13,154 nt of DNA from an uncultured Clostridia bacterium. Its GTDB lineage: Bacteria; Bacillota; Clostridia; Oscillospirales; Ruminococcaceae. The notes under the pieces are model-generated. The model searched no databases. It was not told where the DNA came from and saw only the letters and a list, made by a program, of their open reading frames with translations. The DNA lies in the NCBI GenBank assembly GCA_947165805.1, contig CAMVBT010000032.1:1-13154 (forward strand), written 5' to 3'. Within the stretch, counting starts at the first letter, position 1. Every line of letters begins with the position of its first letter. This document shows, in pieces, positions 1 through 7,209 of this stretch. The position numbers were made by a program, and so were the translations under genes.

Positions 1-127
1 CGGGGTGGAGCCGGTACTGTTCGGTCTGTTCTATCTCGGCTTCGATATGCTGCTGATATTTGTGAAGAATACATTGATAAAGATATTCCGGGACGCCGAG
101 AAAAAAGTCGGCGGCACCGGGAAATGA
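1..127 (+). CDS. C-terminal end of an unidentified membrane protein (5' truncated)
   Basis: An open frame enters the window at base 2 and ends at the TGA at 125-127, giving 41 residues. It contains one hydrophobic stretch rich in Leu, Phe and Tyr (about residues 5-23, VLFGLFYLGFDMLLIFV), followed by a basic and acidic tail rich in lysine (FRDAEKKVGGTGK). This looks like the last transmembrane helix and cytoplasmic tail of an integral membrane protein. The family cannot be named from so short a piece. It lies 14 bases before the preferred start of the GH28 gene, and its stop overlaps an alternative ATG of that gene. It is therefore probably the preceding member of the same operon. A transport component is a plausible guess but not supported by a motif. 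Confidence 0.5.
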   Translation, partial: GVEPVLFGLFYLGFDMLLIFVKNTLIKIFRDAEKKVGGTGK

Positions 128-130
128 TCC

Positions 131-144
131 TTGGAGACAGAATG
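131..144 (+). promoter_or_regulatory. Ribosome binding site that decides the GH28 start
   Basis: TTGGAGACAGA precedes the ATG at 142, placing GGAG 5 bases upstream. The competing ATG at 124 overlaps the previous gene's TGA (ATGA) but has no purine-rich site before it. Coupled initiation at 124 remains possible and would add six residues. Confidence 0.55.
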
Positions 145-1683
145 ATAAAGACACTTTTTGTAAGCTCCGTAAGCGCCTGCTTCGAGCTGGATAACGCCTT
201 ACCCTACGAGAACGACAGGGAATATACCGTGAGCCTTGACGGCGAAACGCTGTTTACGCGGAAAACGAACGTGTTTTCGCTGTATGACCTTAAGCCGGAC
301 ACCGAACACACAGCAGAAGTCCCGGGATACGGCAGTGTCACGTTCCGCACGGAGAAGGAGACCTGCGCGGTGAACGTCAGGGACTTCGGAGCCGCGGGCG
401 ACGGAGAGACCGACGACACACAGAGCATACAGACAGCGATAAACTGCCTGCCGCCCGGCGGACGGCTGGTATTCCCGGAGGGCGTGTATCATACCGCGCC
501 GCTCTGCCTTAAAAGCCATATCACACTTGATATCGCGGAGAAGGCGGTGCTGCTCGGGAACACCGACCCCGCAAGATATCCTGTGATACCCGGCACTGCT
601 CCGGATGCGGTATCCGGCGAGGACGTGCATTTCGGCGCGTGGGAGGGCAACGCGGTGCCTATGCACCAGTCGCTCATATTCGCGGAGTACGCCGAGGATA
701 TCCGCATCGTCGGCAGAGGCACGATAGACGGCAACGCGCAGAACAGCGAGTGGTGGATAAACGTGAAGGAGCGCACGGTCGCGCGTCCGAGAGTGATGTT
801 CTTCAACCGGTGCGCGGATATCACCGTACAGGGCGTCAGTGTGCGGAACTCACCGGCGTGGAATATCCACCCTTATTTCTCGCGCGGGCTTTCGTTCCTT
901 GACATCTCGGTATATGCGCCCAAGGACAGTCCGAACACCGACGCCCTCGACCCCGAGGCCTGCGACGGTGTGGATATCATAGGCTGCCTGTTCAGCGTGG
1001 GAGATGACTGCATCGCGATAAAGTCCGGCAAGATAGAGCTCGGAAAGAAATTCAGACAGCCTGCCGATCATCATACGATACGCAACTGCCTGATGCGCGA
1101 CGGACACGGCGCTGTGACTCTCGGCAGCGAAATGGCGGGAGGCGTTAAAAACCTCACGGTCGAGAAGTGCAGGTTCAATAACACCGACCGCGGGCTTCGC
1201 ATAAAGACAAGGCGCGGAAGAGGCAAGTATGCGGTCATCGACGGAGTCACGTTTGAGAATATAGAAATGAACGGCGTTATGACGCCGATAGTCATAAATA
1301 TGTGGTACAACTGCTGCGACCCGGACAGATACTCGGAGTACAACACAACGAGAGAGAAGCTGCCCGTGGACGACAGAACGCCGTATCTCGGGAAGTTCAC
1401 GTTCCGGAACATGGAATGCCGCAGCTGCCACGTCGCCGCCTGCTACTGCGACGGTCTGCCGGAAATGCCGATAGACGAGATAACGGTGGAAAATATAAGC
1501 TTCACATACGCTCCCGACGCGAGGGAGGGATTTCCCGCGATGAAGAACAACGCCGTGAAGATGTGCAGGGCGGGAATGTATTTTGACAATGTAAAAAAGC
1601 TCACGGTCAGGAATGTGAGCGTTGAGGGCTGCGACGGCGTGGAGCTCATGACGCACAATGTTGACGAGCTTATCAGGGAGTAA
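142..1683 (+). CDS. GH28 polygalacturonase-like glycoside hydrolase (probably cytosolic, exo-acting)
   Basis: Glycoside hydrolase family 28 enzyme of 513 residues that should hydrolyse alpha-1,4-linked galacturonate in pectin fragments. All four family signatures are present: NTD (265-267), GDD (287-289, in GDDCIAIKSG), GHG (321-323) and RIK (353-355), so the catalytic aspartates are intact. Residues 1-70 form a separate small beta domain resembling a fibronectin type III module. The right-handed beta-helix begins near the NVRDFGAAGDG segment at 78-88. There is no signal peptide or sorting signal, which suggests action on imported oligosaccharides. An N-terminal FN3-like module is known from exo-polygalacturonases, so exo action is likely but inferred. 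The start at 142 is preferred over the in-frame ATG at 124 because GGAG at 133-136 sits 5 bases upstream and homologues start near this point. Only 2 bases separate it from the GH105 gene. Confidence 0.9.
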   Translation: MIKTLFVSSVSACFELDNALPYENDREYTVSLDGETLFTRKTNVFSLYDLKPDTEHTAEVPGYGSVTFRTEKETCAVNVRDFGAAGDGETDDTQSIQTAINCLPPGGRLVFPEGVYHTAPLCLKSHITLDIAEKAVLLGNTDPARYPVIPGTAPDAVSGEDVHFGAWEGNAVPMHQSLIFAEYAEDIRIVGRGTIDGNAQNSEWWINVKERTVARPRVMFFNRCADITVQGVSVRNSPAWNIHPYFSRGLSFLDISVYAPKDSPNTDALDPEACDGVDIIGCLFSVGDDCIAIKSGKIELGKKFRQPADHHTIRNCLMRDGHGAVTLGSEMAGGVKNLTVEKCRFNNTDRGLRIKTRRGRGKYAVIDGVTFENIEMNGVMTPIVINMWYNCCDPDRYSEYNTTREKLPVDDRTPYLGKFTFRNMECRSCHVAACYCDGLPEMPIDEITVENISFTYAPDAREGFPAMKNNAVKMCRAGMYFDNVKKLTVRNVSVEGCDGVELMTHNVDELIRE

Positions 1684-1685
1684 AG

Positions 1686-2819
1686 ATGTACGAAAAGATC
1701 GACAGTTATATCGAAAGACTGCTTGCCGGTTCGACACCCGACAAGCCCCTCTGGAACATAGAAAAGATAATCGAGGGAAAGCCCGCGGTATGGAATTATA
1801 TCGACGGCTGCATAATGACCGCGCTGCTGAATGAGGCGGAGGAAACGGGCGAAAAGAAGTATTCCGACTTCGTGGAGCGCTTCATAGACTGGTATGTCGG
1901 TGAGGACGGCTCTATGCGCGGTTATTCGATCGACAAATACAATCTCGACGATGTGAACGAGGGACGTGTGCTTTTCGACCTGTACAGAATGACGGGCAAG
2001 GAGAAGTACAAAAAAGCGATATTCCTGCTGCACGAGCATCTGGAAAAGCAGCCGCGCACCAATACCGGCAATTTCTGGCACAAGCTGATATATCCGGATC
2101 AGATATGGCTCGACGGCGTGTATATGGCGCAGGTGTTCAGCGTAAGGTTCCAGCTGGAGTTCGGCGGCGGTGACTGCTCCGACACGATCAATCAGATACG
2201 CAACGTCCGCAGGCTGATGTTCGACGAGAACAAGAAGCTCTACTATCACGGCTGCGACTGCTCAAAGACAGTTTACTGGGCGGATAAGGAGACCGGCTGC
2301 TCGAAGAGCTTCTGGCTCCGCTCTATCGGCTGGTTCACTGTGGCGCTTGCCGATATTATAGACTATATGGATCCCGGAAGCGACAGAGACGAGATGACCG
2401 GCATCTTCCGCGAGGCGATAGAGGGCATCGCGCAGTACGCCGACCCGGAAACGGGTATGTATTATCAGGTGGTCGATCAGGGAGACCGTGAGGGCAACTA
2501 CCTCGAGACCAGCGGCAGCAGCATGATAGCCTACGCCATGATGAAGGGCGCGAGACTCGGCGTTCTCGATGAGAAATACATTCAGGCCGGACATAAGACG
2601 TTCGACGGCATCTGCCGCAAATATCTGAAATTCAGTGATTCCGGCGAACTCGACCTCGGCGGCATCTGCCTCATGGCAGGCCTCGGCCCCGAGTGCGATC
2701 TCAGGCGCAACGGCACATTTGAATACTACATCTCCGAGCCGGTGGTCGAGAACGACGCCAAGGGCGTTGCTCCGTTCCTGCTGTGCTACACGGAGGTAAA
2801 GAGATTTGCAGAAAATTGA
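1686..2819 (+). CDS. GH105 unsaturated rhamnogalacturonyl/galacturonyl hydrolase
   Basis: Glycoside hydrolase family 105 protein of 377 residues, the YteR/YesR type. The family removes the 4,5-unsaturated uronic acid from the non-reducing end of short pectin fragments left by lyases, by hydrating the double bond. The released sugar rearranges to 5-keto-4-deoxyuronate, the substrate of KduI encoded downstream. Evidence is the alpha6/alpha6-barrel character over the full length, the WLDGVYM segment with Asp143 at the position of the YteR catalytic aspartate, the FWLRSIGW segment at 209-216 and the LETSGSS segment late in the protein. There is no signal peptide, so it acts in the cytosol. AGGGAG inside the end of the GH28 gene (1675-1680) is a good ribosome binding site 5 bases before the ATG, indicating tight co-expression. 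Whether rhamnogalacturonan or homogalacturonan fragments are preferred cannot be read from the sequence. Confidence 0.92.
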   Translation: MYEKIDSYIERLLAGSTPDKPLWNIEKIIEGKPAVWNYIDGCIMTALLNEAEETGEKKYSDFVERFIDWYVGEDGSMRGYSIDKYNLDDVNEGRVLFDLYRMTGKEKYKKAIFLLHEHLEKQPRTNTGNFWHKLIYPDQIWLDGVYMAQVFSVRFQLEFGGGDCSDTINQIRNVRRLMFDENKKLYYHGCDCSKTVYWADKETGCSKSFWLRSIGWFTVALADIIDYMDPGSDRDEMTGIFREAIEGIAQYADPETGMYYQVVDQGDREGNYLETSGSSMIAYAMMKGARLGVLDEKYIQAGHKTFDGICRKYLKFSDSGELDLGGICLMAGLGPECDLRRNGTFEYYISEPVVENDAKGVAPFLLCYTEVKRFAEN

Positions 2820-2827
2820 CGGCCCGC

Positions 2828-2858
2828 ATATCCCGTGGAGATTGGATATAAAGTTATG
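2828..2858 (+). promoter_or_regulatory. Possible hairpin displaying the ribosome binding site of the GH4 gene
   Basis: In the 36-base gap after GH105, ATATCC (2828-2833) and GGATAT (2844-2849) can pair as a perfect 6-bp stem. The 10-base loop holds GGAG (2837-2840). The ATG follows at 2856. Without the hairpin, GGAG lies 15 bases from the ATG, which is long. The stem is AT-rich and of modest strength, so this may be chance. Confidence 0.3.
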
Positions 2859-4250
2859 AAAAAAGTCAGGATAGCATACATCGGCGGCGGCTCGAAAGCA
2901 TGGGCAAGAGTGTTCATGACGGACCTCGCGCTTGCGGAGGGGCTTTCCGGCGAGCTGGCGCTCTATGATATCGACATTCCCGCCGCGCAGATAAACAAGC
3001 GCATCGGGGAAAGGATAAACGCCGCTCCGGAGACCGTTTCGGTGTGGGAATACAATGTGTATGACAGGCTCGGTGACGCGCTTGACGGCGCAGATTTCGT
3101 GGTGTGCTCGATACTTCCCGGCACATTCGATGAAATGGCTGCCGACGTGCATCTGCCCGAGGAATACGGCATCTATCAGTCCGTAGGCGATACTGTGGGA
3201 CCCGGAGGAGTCCTTCGCGCGATGAGGACAGTCCCGATCTATGAGGACTTCGCCCGCGCGATAAAGGAGCACTGCCCCGACGCGTGGGTGCTGAACCTCA
3301 CGAACCCGATGACCGCCTGCACAAAGACGCTGTATGACGTGTTCCCGGAGATAAAGGCCTTCGGCTGCTGCCACGAGGTGTTCCACGCGCAGGAATTTCT
3401 CGCCTGCGCCGCGAAGGAAATGCTCGGAGTCCCGAGACCCCACCGCAGCGAGATAAAGATCGACGCCTGCGGCATCAACCACTTCACATGGATAACCGAG
3501 GCGGACTATAACGGCACCGATCTGCTCGGGATACTGCCCGGATTTATCGACAGATTTTATGAGACCGGCTACTGCGAGCAGAGCTCCGACCCGGACGATT
3601 TCCGCAGCGACCCGTTCAGATACGGCAACAAGGTCAAAATGGATCTGTTCAGGCGCTTCGGAGTGCTTGCCGCCGCGGGTGACAGACATCTCGCGGAGTT
3701 CATGGACAGAGCGTGGTACATAAAGGACAGGGAGGACGCCGAGCGCTGGCTGTTCCACCTGACGACCGTTGACTACCGCAAGAAGGACAGGAAAGAGAAG
3801 ATCGAGCTTTCCAGCCGTCTTGCCGACGGAGTTGAAAAAACAGAAGTAAAGCACAGCGACGAGGAGGTCGCGGAGCTGATAAAGGCTCTGGCCGGTGTGA
3901 TACCGGAGCGCATCTCCAACGCGAATGTTATAAATGTCGGACAGATGCCCGATCTGCCGCTCGGTTCGGTGGTGGAGACAAACTGCGTGTTCTCGCGCAA
4001 CAGCCTCAAACCGATAACGGCGAAGCGCCTGCCCCCCGAGGTGAACGCTCTCGTTCTGCGCAGCGCGCTCAACATCGAAAACACATACTACGGCATTAAG
4101 GAACGCCGCTTTGACAGGATATTCGAGGCTTTCATGAACCAGCCGCTCTGCAGCGGCCTGTCTCTTACGGACGGGCGCGAGCTGTTCCGGCGAATGGTGA
4201 GGGCGACCGGGGAATATCTCAGACCATATTACCCCATGGAGAAACTCTGA
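2856..4250 (+). CDS. GH4 alpha-galacturonidase (CHEV motif, LplD type)
   Basis: Glycoside hydrolase family 4 enzyme of 464 residues. The family uses NAD+ and a divalent metal, usually Mn2+, and cleaves through an oxidation-elimination-addition route. Visible signatures are the Rossmann start KVRIAYIGGGSKAW (residues 3-16), NLTNPMT around 148-154, CHEV at 172-175, GINH at 206-209 and GDRHLAEF near 275-282. In GH4 the CHxx motif supplies the metal-binding Cys and His and tracks specificity. CHEV marks alpha-galacturonidases such as Bacillus LplD, which fits this cluster exactly. It should release galacturonate from small galacturonides in the reducing cytosol, alongside the GH28 enzyme. The ATG at 2856 is chosen because the Rossmann strand begins at once. 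A GTG at 2835 would add seven residues unlike the family. Confidence 0.9.
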   Translation: MKKVRIAYIGGGSKAWARVFMTDLALAEGLSGELALYDIDIPAAQINKRIGERINAAPETVSVWEYNVYDRLGDALDGADFVVCSILPGTFDEMAADVHLPEEYGIYQSVGDTVGPGGVLRAMRTVPIYEDFARAIKEHCPDAWVLNLTNPMTACTKTLYDVFPEIKAFGCCHEVFHAQEFLACAAKEMLGVPRPHRSEIKIDACGINHFTWITEADYNGTDLLGILPGFIDRFYETGYCEQSSDPDDFRSDPFRYGNKVKMDLFRRFGVLAAAGDRHLAEFMDRAWYIKDREDAERWLFHLTTVDYRKKDRKEKIELSSRLADGVEKTEVKHSDEEVAELIKALAGVIPERISNANVINVGQMPDLPLGSVVETNCVFSRNSLKPITAKRLPPEVNALVLRSALNIENTYYGIKERRFDRIFEAFMNQPLCSGLSLTDGRELFRRMVRATGEYLRPYYPMEKL

Positions 4251-4252
4251 CC

Positions 4253-5251
4253 GTGGGAGAAGCGTTTTTATTTGCGGCGAACGCCGTACTGCCTATCATA
4301 TTGCTGATAGCGCTCGGTTATGTCATAAAGCGTACCGGGCTGCTCGGGAAGGACTTCTTCGACGCGGGCAACAAGCTCGTGTTCAGAGTGCTGCTGCCGG
4401 TCATGCTGTTCTGCAACGTGTACAGGATAGAGCGCCTGTCGGACGTCGAGCCGGCTTATCTGCTGTTCGGCATCGCGGCGGTGATAATGATATTTCTGCT
4501 GGCGATACCCGTCTGCTGCGCGTTCACAAAGGACAACGGCAAGCGCGGGGTGCTGATACAGGGCATTTTCCGCTCGAACTACGCGATAATCGGTATACCG
4601 CTCGCGGAGTCGCTCTTCGGCGAGGCCGGGGCTGCCGCGGCGGGCGTGATGTCGGCGTTCTGCGTGCCGCTGTTCAACATACTCGGCGTGATATCGCTGA
4701 CGGTGTTCAACGGGAGCGGCGAAAGGAAAAAGGCAGACATAAAGAAGATACTGCTCGGCATAGTTAAGAACCCGCTGATAATCGGCACAGTCGCAGGACT
4801 TGCGGTATTGTGCGTGAGGGGGCTGTTCGTGCAGTGGGGCATAACGTTCCGGCTGAGCGACATAACTCCGCTGTACAAGGCGCTCGACAGTATAAGATCG
4901 GTCTGCACGCCATTCGCGCTGACAGTTCTCGGCGGGCGGTTCGAGTTCTCGGCGGTGGCGCGCCTGCGAAGGGAGATAGTTTTCGGCACGGCAATGAGGA
5001 ATATCGCGGTGCCGGTGCTCGGGCTCACGGCGGCGTACCTGCTTATGCAGCAGCTTTCGCTCTCGGGCGAGCATTTCGCGGTGTTCATCGGTGTGTTCGC
5101 TACTCCGGTGGCTGTATCGTCGGCGGTAATGGCGAAGGAAATGGGCGGCGACGACGAGCTCGCGGGGCAGTTAGTGGTCTGGACGAGTCTGTTCAGCACG
5201 GTGACGATATTCGTTTATGTCACGATACTGAAAATGCTCGGGATATTTTAA
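4253..5251 (+). CDS. AEC-family (auxin efflux carrier type) membrane transporter
   Basis: Integral membrane protein of 332 residues with the AEC family pattern: about ten hydrophobic segments, in two halves separated by a charged loop (GSGERKKADIKK, about 154-165). Early segments include residues 7-26 and 42-55. The conserved stretch FRSNYAIIGIPLAESLFG (106-123) is typical of the family. AEC carriers in bacteria move small organic acids such as malate, or other anions. A role in uronate or keto-acid movement would fit this operon but is inferred. The start is the GTG at 4253, only two bases after the GH4 stop, with GGAG at 4238-4241. No ATG gives the first transmembrane segment. The gene runs in the same direction and close spacing as its neighbours, so it is probably part of the same transcript. 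Confidence 0.85.
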   Translation: MGEAFLFAANAVLPIILLIALGYVIKRTGLLGKDFFDAGNKLVFRVLLPVMLFCNVYRIERLSDVEPAYLLFGIAAVIMIFLLAIPVCCAFTKDNGKRGVLIQGIFRSNYAIIGIPLAESLFGEAGAAAAGVMSAFCVPLFNILGVISLTVFNGSGERKKADIKKILLGIVKNPLIIGTVAGLAVLCVRGLFVQWGITFRLSDITPLYKALDSIRSVCTPFALTVLGGRFEFSAVARLRREIVFGTAMRNIAVPVLGLTAAYLLMQQLSLSGEHFAVFIGVFATPVAVSSAVMAKEMGGDDELAGQLVVWTSLFSTVTIFVYVTILKMLGIF

Positions 5252-5261
5252 CAGTCAATAA

Positions 5262-5273
5262 TTTTCCGGAAAA
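5262..5273. promoter_or_regulatory. Perfect 12-bp palindrome before kduD (possible operator)
   Basis: TTTTCCGGAAAA is an exact palindrome in the 36-base gap between the AEC carrier and kduD, ending just before the GGAGG site at 5276-5280. Its centre, with flanking A/T arms, resembles the general form of a dimeric repressor operator, but I cannot match it to a named regulator. It could also be a small RNA hairpin or chance. No convincing -35/-10 promoter pair was seen beside it. Confidence 0.3.
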
Positions 5274-5287
5274 ACGGAGGTAAAAAT

Positions 5288-6043
5288 ATGATTCTGGATA
5301 TGTTCAGCTTAAAAGGCAAGGTCGCGGTCGTAACAGGCAGCGACACGGGACTCGGACAGGGCATCAGCAGGGCGTTCGTTGAGGCGGGCGCGAAGGTGCT
5401 CGGCGTTTCGAGATCGGCAAGCAAGGCAACACAGGAAATGCTCGGCGAGGAGAACTTCAGCTATGTGACTGCCGACCTTTCGACTCTTGAGCCTGTGGAA
5501 ATGATAATAAACACGGCTGTGGAGAAGTACGGCAGACTTGATATCCTCGTGAACAACGCGGGCATCATCAAGCGCGAGGACAGCATCGATTTCTCGGTGG
5601 ACAACTGGGATCTCGTAATGAATGTGAACTGCCGCACGCTCTTTTTCCTTTCTCAGGCGGCTGCGAGACAGTTCATAAAGCAGAACAGCGGCGGCAAGAT
5701 AATCTCCGTCGCGAGTATGCTTTCGTATCAGGGGGGCATCAGAGTGCCGAGCTACACTGCCAGCAAGTCCGCTGTCAAGGGCATCACGATGACCATGGCG
5801 AACGAGTGGGCGAAGTACGGCATCAATGTGAACGCGATAGCTCCGGGCTATATGGCGACCAACAACACCGAGGCTCTGCGCAATGACGAGAAGAGAAGCG
5901 CGGACATTCTGGAGCGCATACCTGCGGGACGCTGGGGAACTCCCGACGATCTTATGGGCGCGGCGGTATTCCTCGCCTCGTCTGCAAGCGACTATGTGAA
6001 CGGCTTCACCCTTGCCGTTGACGGCGGCTGGCTCGCGCGGTGA
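5288..6043 (+). CDS. kduD: 2-dehydro-3-deoxy-D-gluconate 5-dehydrogenase (KduD)
   Basis: Classical short-chain dehydrogenase of 251 residues. KduD interconverts 3-deoxy-D-glycero-2,5-hexodiulosonate and 2-keto-3-deoxygluconate with NAD(H), the second step for unsaturated uronates. Evidence is the nucleotide motif TGSDTGLG (16-23), NNAG (89-92), the Asn at 114, catalytic Ser143, and YxxxK with Tyr156 and Lys160. The NAGIIKRED segment and the C-terminal DGGW ending are characteristic of KduD rather than other SDRs. Length is as expected. The ATG has a strong GGAGG site 7 bases upstream. Its isomerase partner KduI lies about 3 kb downstream rather than adjacent. The stop codon sits within a GC-rich inverted repeat, noted separately. 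Confidence 0.93.
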   Translation: MILDMFSLKGKVAVVTGSDTGLGQGISRAFVEAGAKVLGVSRSASKATQEMLGEENFSYVTADLSTLEPVEMIINTAVEKYGRLDILVNNAGIIKREDSIDFSVDNWDLVMNVNCRTLFFLSQAAARQFIKQNSGGKIISVASMLSYQGGIRVPSYTASKSAVKGITMTMANEWAKYGINVNAIAPGYMATNNTEALRNDEKRSADILERIPAGRWGTPDDLMGAAVFLASSASDYVNGFTLAVDGGWLAR

Positions 6044-6057
6044 GCGGCGAGCCGCCG
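6022..6057 (+). other. GC-rich inverted repeat spanning the kduD stop codon
   Basis: CGGCGGCT (6022-6029) and AGCCGCCG (6050-6057) pair perfectly over 8 bp, and GCTC (6031-6034) with GAGC (6042-6045) can form an inner stem. The kduD TGA (6041-6043) lies inside. No run of T follows, so it is not a canonical intrinsic terminator. It may be an mRNA-stabilising or processing hairpin, or a weak attenuator, at the only sizeable gap of the cluster. Confidence 0.45.
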
Positions 6058-6197
6058 CACCCAATCCGTCTGTTAATTCTGTTTAATGGGCGGGTGACTG
6101 CCTCGCAGCCGTTATTCTCCGATAAAACTATCCATGCAAAGAAACGGCACCTATCAGTAATAACTTAAAAATCATATTTCGGAAGGACAAAACGCGA
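6058..6197 (+). promoter_or_regulatory. Longest intergenic stretch; possible structured leader of the eda fusion gene
   Basis: This gap is far longer than the others in the cluster and is AT-richer. It contains nested inverted repeats: GCCGTT (6108-6113) with AACGGC (6143-6148), enclosing GATA (6121-6124) with TATC (6129-6132). A separate small hairpin is CTGC/GCAG at 6098-6108. GGAAGG at 6181-6186 is the ribosome binding site of the next gene. I found no convincing promoter by eye and cannot match the structure to a known riboswitch. An internal promoter or processing site is a reasonable inference. Confidence 0.3.
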
Positions 6198-7169
6198 ATG
6201 GACAACAAAAAATATCTCGAACAGCTTGAATGTACGGGCATAGTACCTGTCATCAAGCTCGAAAACACCGCTGACGCGGTAAACCTCGCAAAAGCGCTCT
6301 ATGACGGCGGCATACACTGTGCGGAGGTAACGTTCCGCGCCGAGGGAGCCGACAAGGTCATAGCCGATATGGTCAAGGCATATCCCGATATGCTGGTCGG
6401 CGCAGGCACCGTTCTCACGACCGACCAGTGCGACAGGGCGATAGCCGCAGGCGCGAAGTTCTGCGTGGCTCCCGGCCTCAACCCGAAAGTCGTGCAGCAC
6501 TGCCTCGACAAGGGCGTGCCCTTTACTCCCGGCGTTGCCAACGGCTCACAGATAGAGCAGGCAATGGAGCTCGGACTTGATTTCGTCAAGTTCTTCCCCG
6601 CGGAGCAGGCGGGAGGCCTCCCCTACATCAAGGCGATATCCGCTCCTTATTCCTCGATGAAGTTCATGCCGACGGGCGGCGTCAACGAGAACAATCTCAA
6701 CACTTACCTCGGTTTCAAGAAGATAGTCTGCTGCGGCGGAAGCTGGATAGTTCCGGATAAGCTCGTCAAGGCGGGCAAATGGGACGAGATCACGGCGCTG
6801 TGCCGCTCGGCGGTCAACAAGATGCTCGATTTCTCCGTCGCTCACATCGGTATCAACTGCGATAACGAGGGCGAGGCTATGGACGTTTCCTCGAAGTTTG
6901 AAACGATGTTCGGCTGGGAGCAGAAGCCCGGCAACAGCAGCGTTTTCGCGGGCTCGTTCATCGAGTGCATGAAGTCGCCGTTCAAGGGCGCGAAGGGACA
7001 TATAGCCGTAGCTACAAACAGCGTCCGCAGAGCCGTATATCAGCTTAAACACAAGGGCATCGAGGCTGATATGTCCACAGCCAAGTACGATGTGGACGGC
7101 AGAATGACGGTCGTATATCTGAAGGACGAGTTCGGCGGCTTTGCAATCCACCTTGTTGAAAGAAAATAA
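6198..7169 (+). CDS. eda: KDPG/KHG aldolase (Eda) fused to a C-terminal VOC (glyoxalase-like) domain
   Basis: Residues 1-210 are a class I KDPG aldolase, which splits 2-keto-3-deoxy-6-phosphogluconate into pyruvate and glyceraldehyde 3-phosphate. Signatures are the catalytic Glu43 in AEVTFR, GAGTVL (68-73), the Schiff-base Lys131 in FVKFFPAE, PTGGV (158-162) and GGSWIVP (180-186). Stand-alone Eda proteins end near here. Residues 212-323 add a domain with vicinal-oxygen-chelate features: HIGIN (217-220 region), FIE (254-256), GHIAVAT (267-273) and a final IHLVE (317-321). His217, Glu256, His268 and Glu321 fall where VOC metal ligands occur, so this domain may be an active metalloenzyme. Its substrate is unknown. 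The aldolase completes the route from both uronate branches. The GGAAGG site supports the ATG at 6198. Confidence 0.9.
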   Translation: MDNKKYLEQLECTGIVPVIKLENTADAVNLAKALYDGGIHCAEVTFRAEGADKVIADMVKAYPDMLVGAGTVLTTDQCDRAIAAGAKFCVAPGLNPKVVQHCLDKGVPFTPGVANGSQIEQAMELGLDFVKFFPAEQAGGLPYIKAISAPYSSMKFMPTGGVNENNLNTYLGFKKIVCCGGSWIVPDKLVKAGKWDEITALCRSAVNKMLDFSVAHIGINCDNEGEAMDVSSKFETMFGWEQKPGNSSVFAGSFIECMKSPFKGAKGHIAVATNSVRRAVYQLKHKGIEADMSTAKYDVDGRMTVVYLKDEFGGFAIHLVERK

Positions 7170-7209
7170 GCGGCGGTAAACAACAGAGAACTGTAAGGAG
7201 AAAAACAAC

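Noticed and set aside
124..141. Upstream ATG as the start of GH28
   Set aside because: It overlaps the previous stop, which is attractive for coupling, but it has no ribosome binding site. The ATG at 142 has one at ideal spacing and matches the family start better.
850..1737. Long - strand open frame opposite GH28
   Set aside because: It is fully covered by the GH28 gene on the + strand and has no domain or credible ribosome binding site. Other long - strand frames in the window are explained in the same way.
2262..3854. Very long open frame on the - strand (530 codons)
   Set aside because: It lies antisense to the end of the GH105 gene and most of the GH4 gene, both with clear catalytic motifs. 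Its translation has no recognisable domain and is rich in Arg, His and Val, as expected from the complement of GC-rich codons.
4810..5283. + strand open frame in another phase inside the AEC carrier gene
   Set aside because: It is rich in Arg, Gly and Ala with no family features, and the overlapping carrier has a full set of membrane segments.
6022..6057. Intrinsic terminator after kduD
   Set aside because: The stem is strong, but the following bases (CACCCAATCC) contain no T tract, so a Rho-independent terminator cannot be claimed. It is kept only as an inverted repeat.
7181..7195. Small inverted repeat ACAG/CTGT before kdgK
   Set aside because: The stem is only 4 bp and lies in a short purine-rich gap; this is expected by chance.
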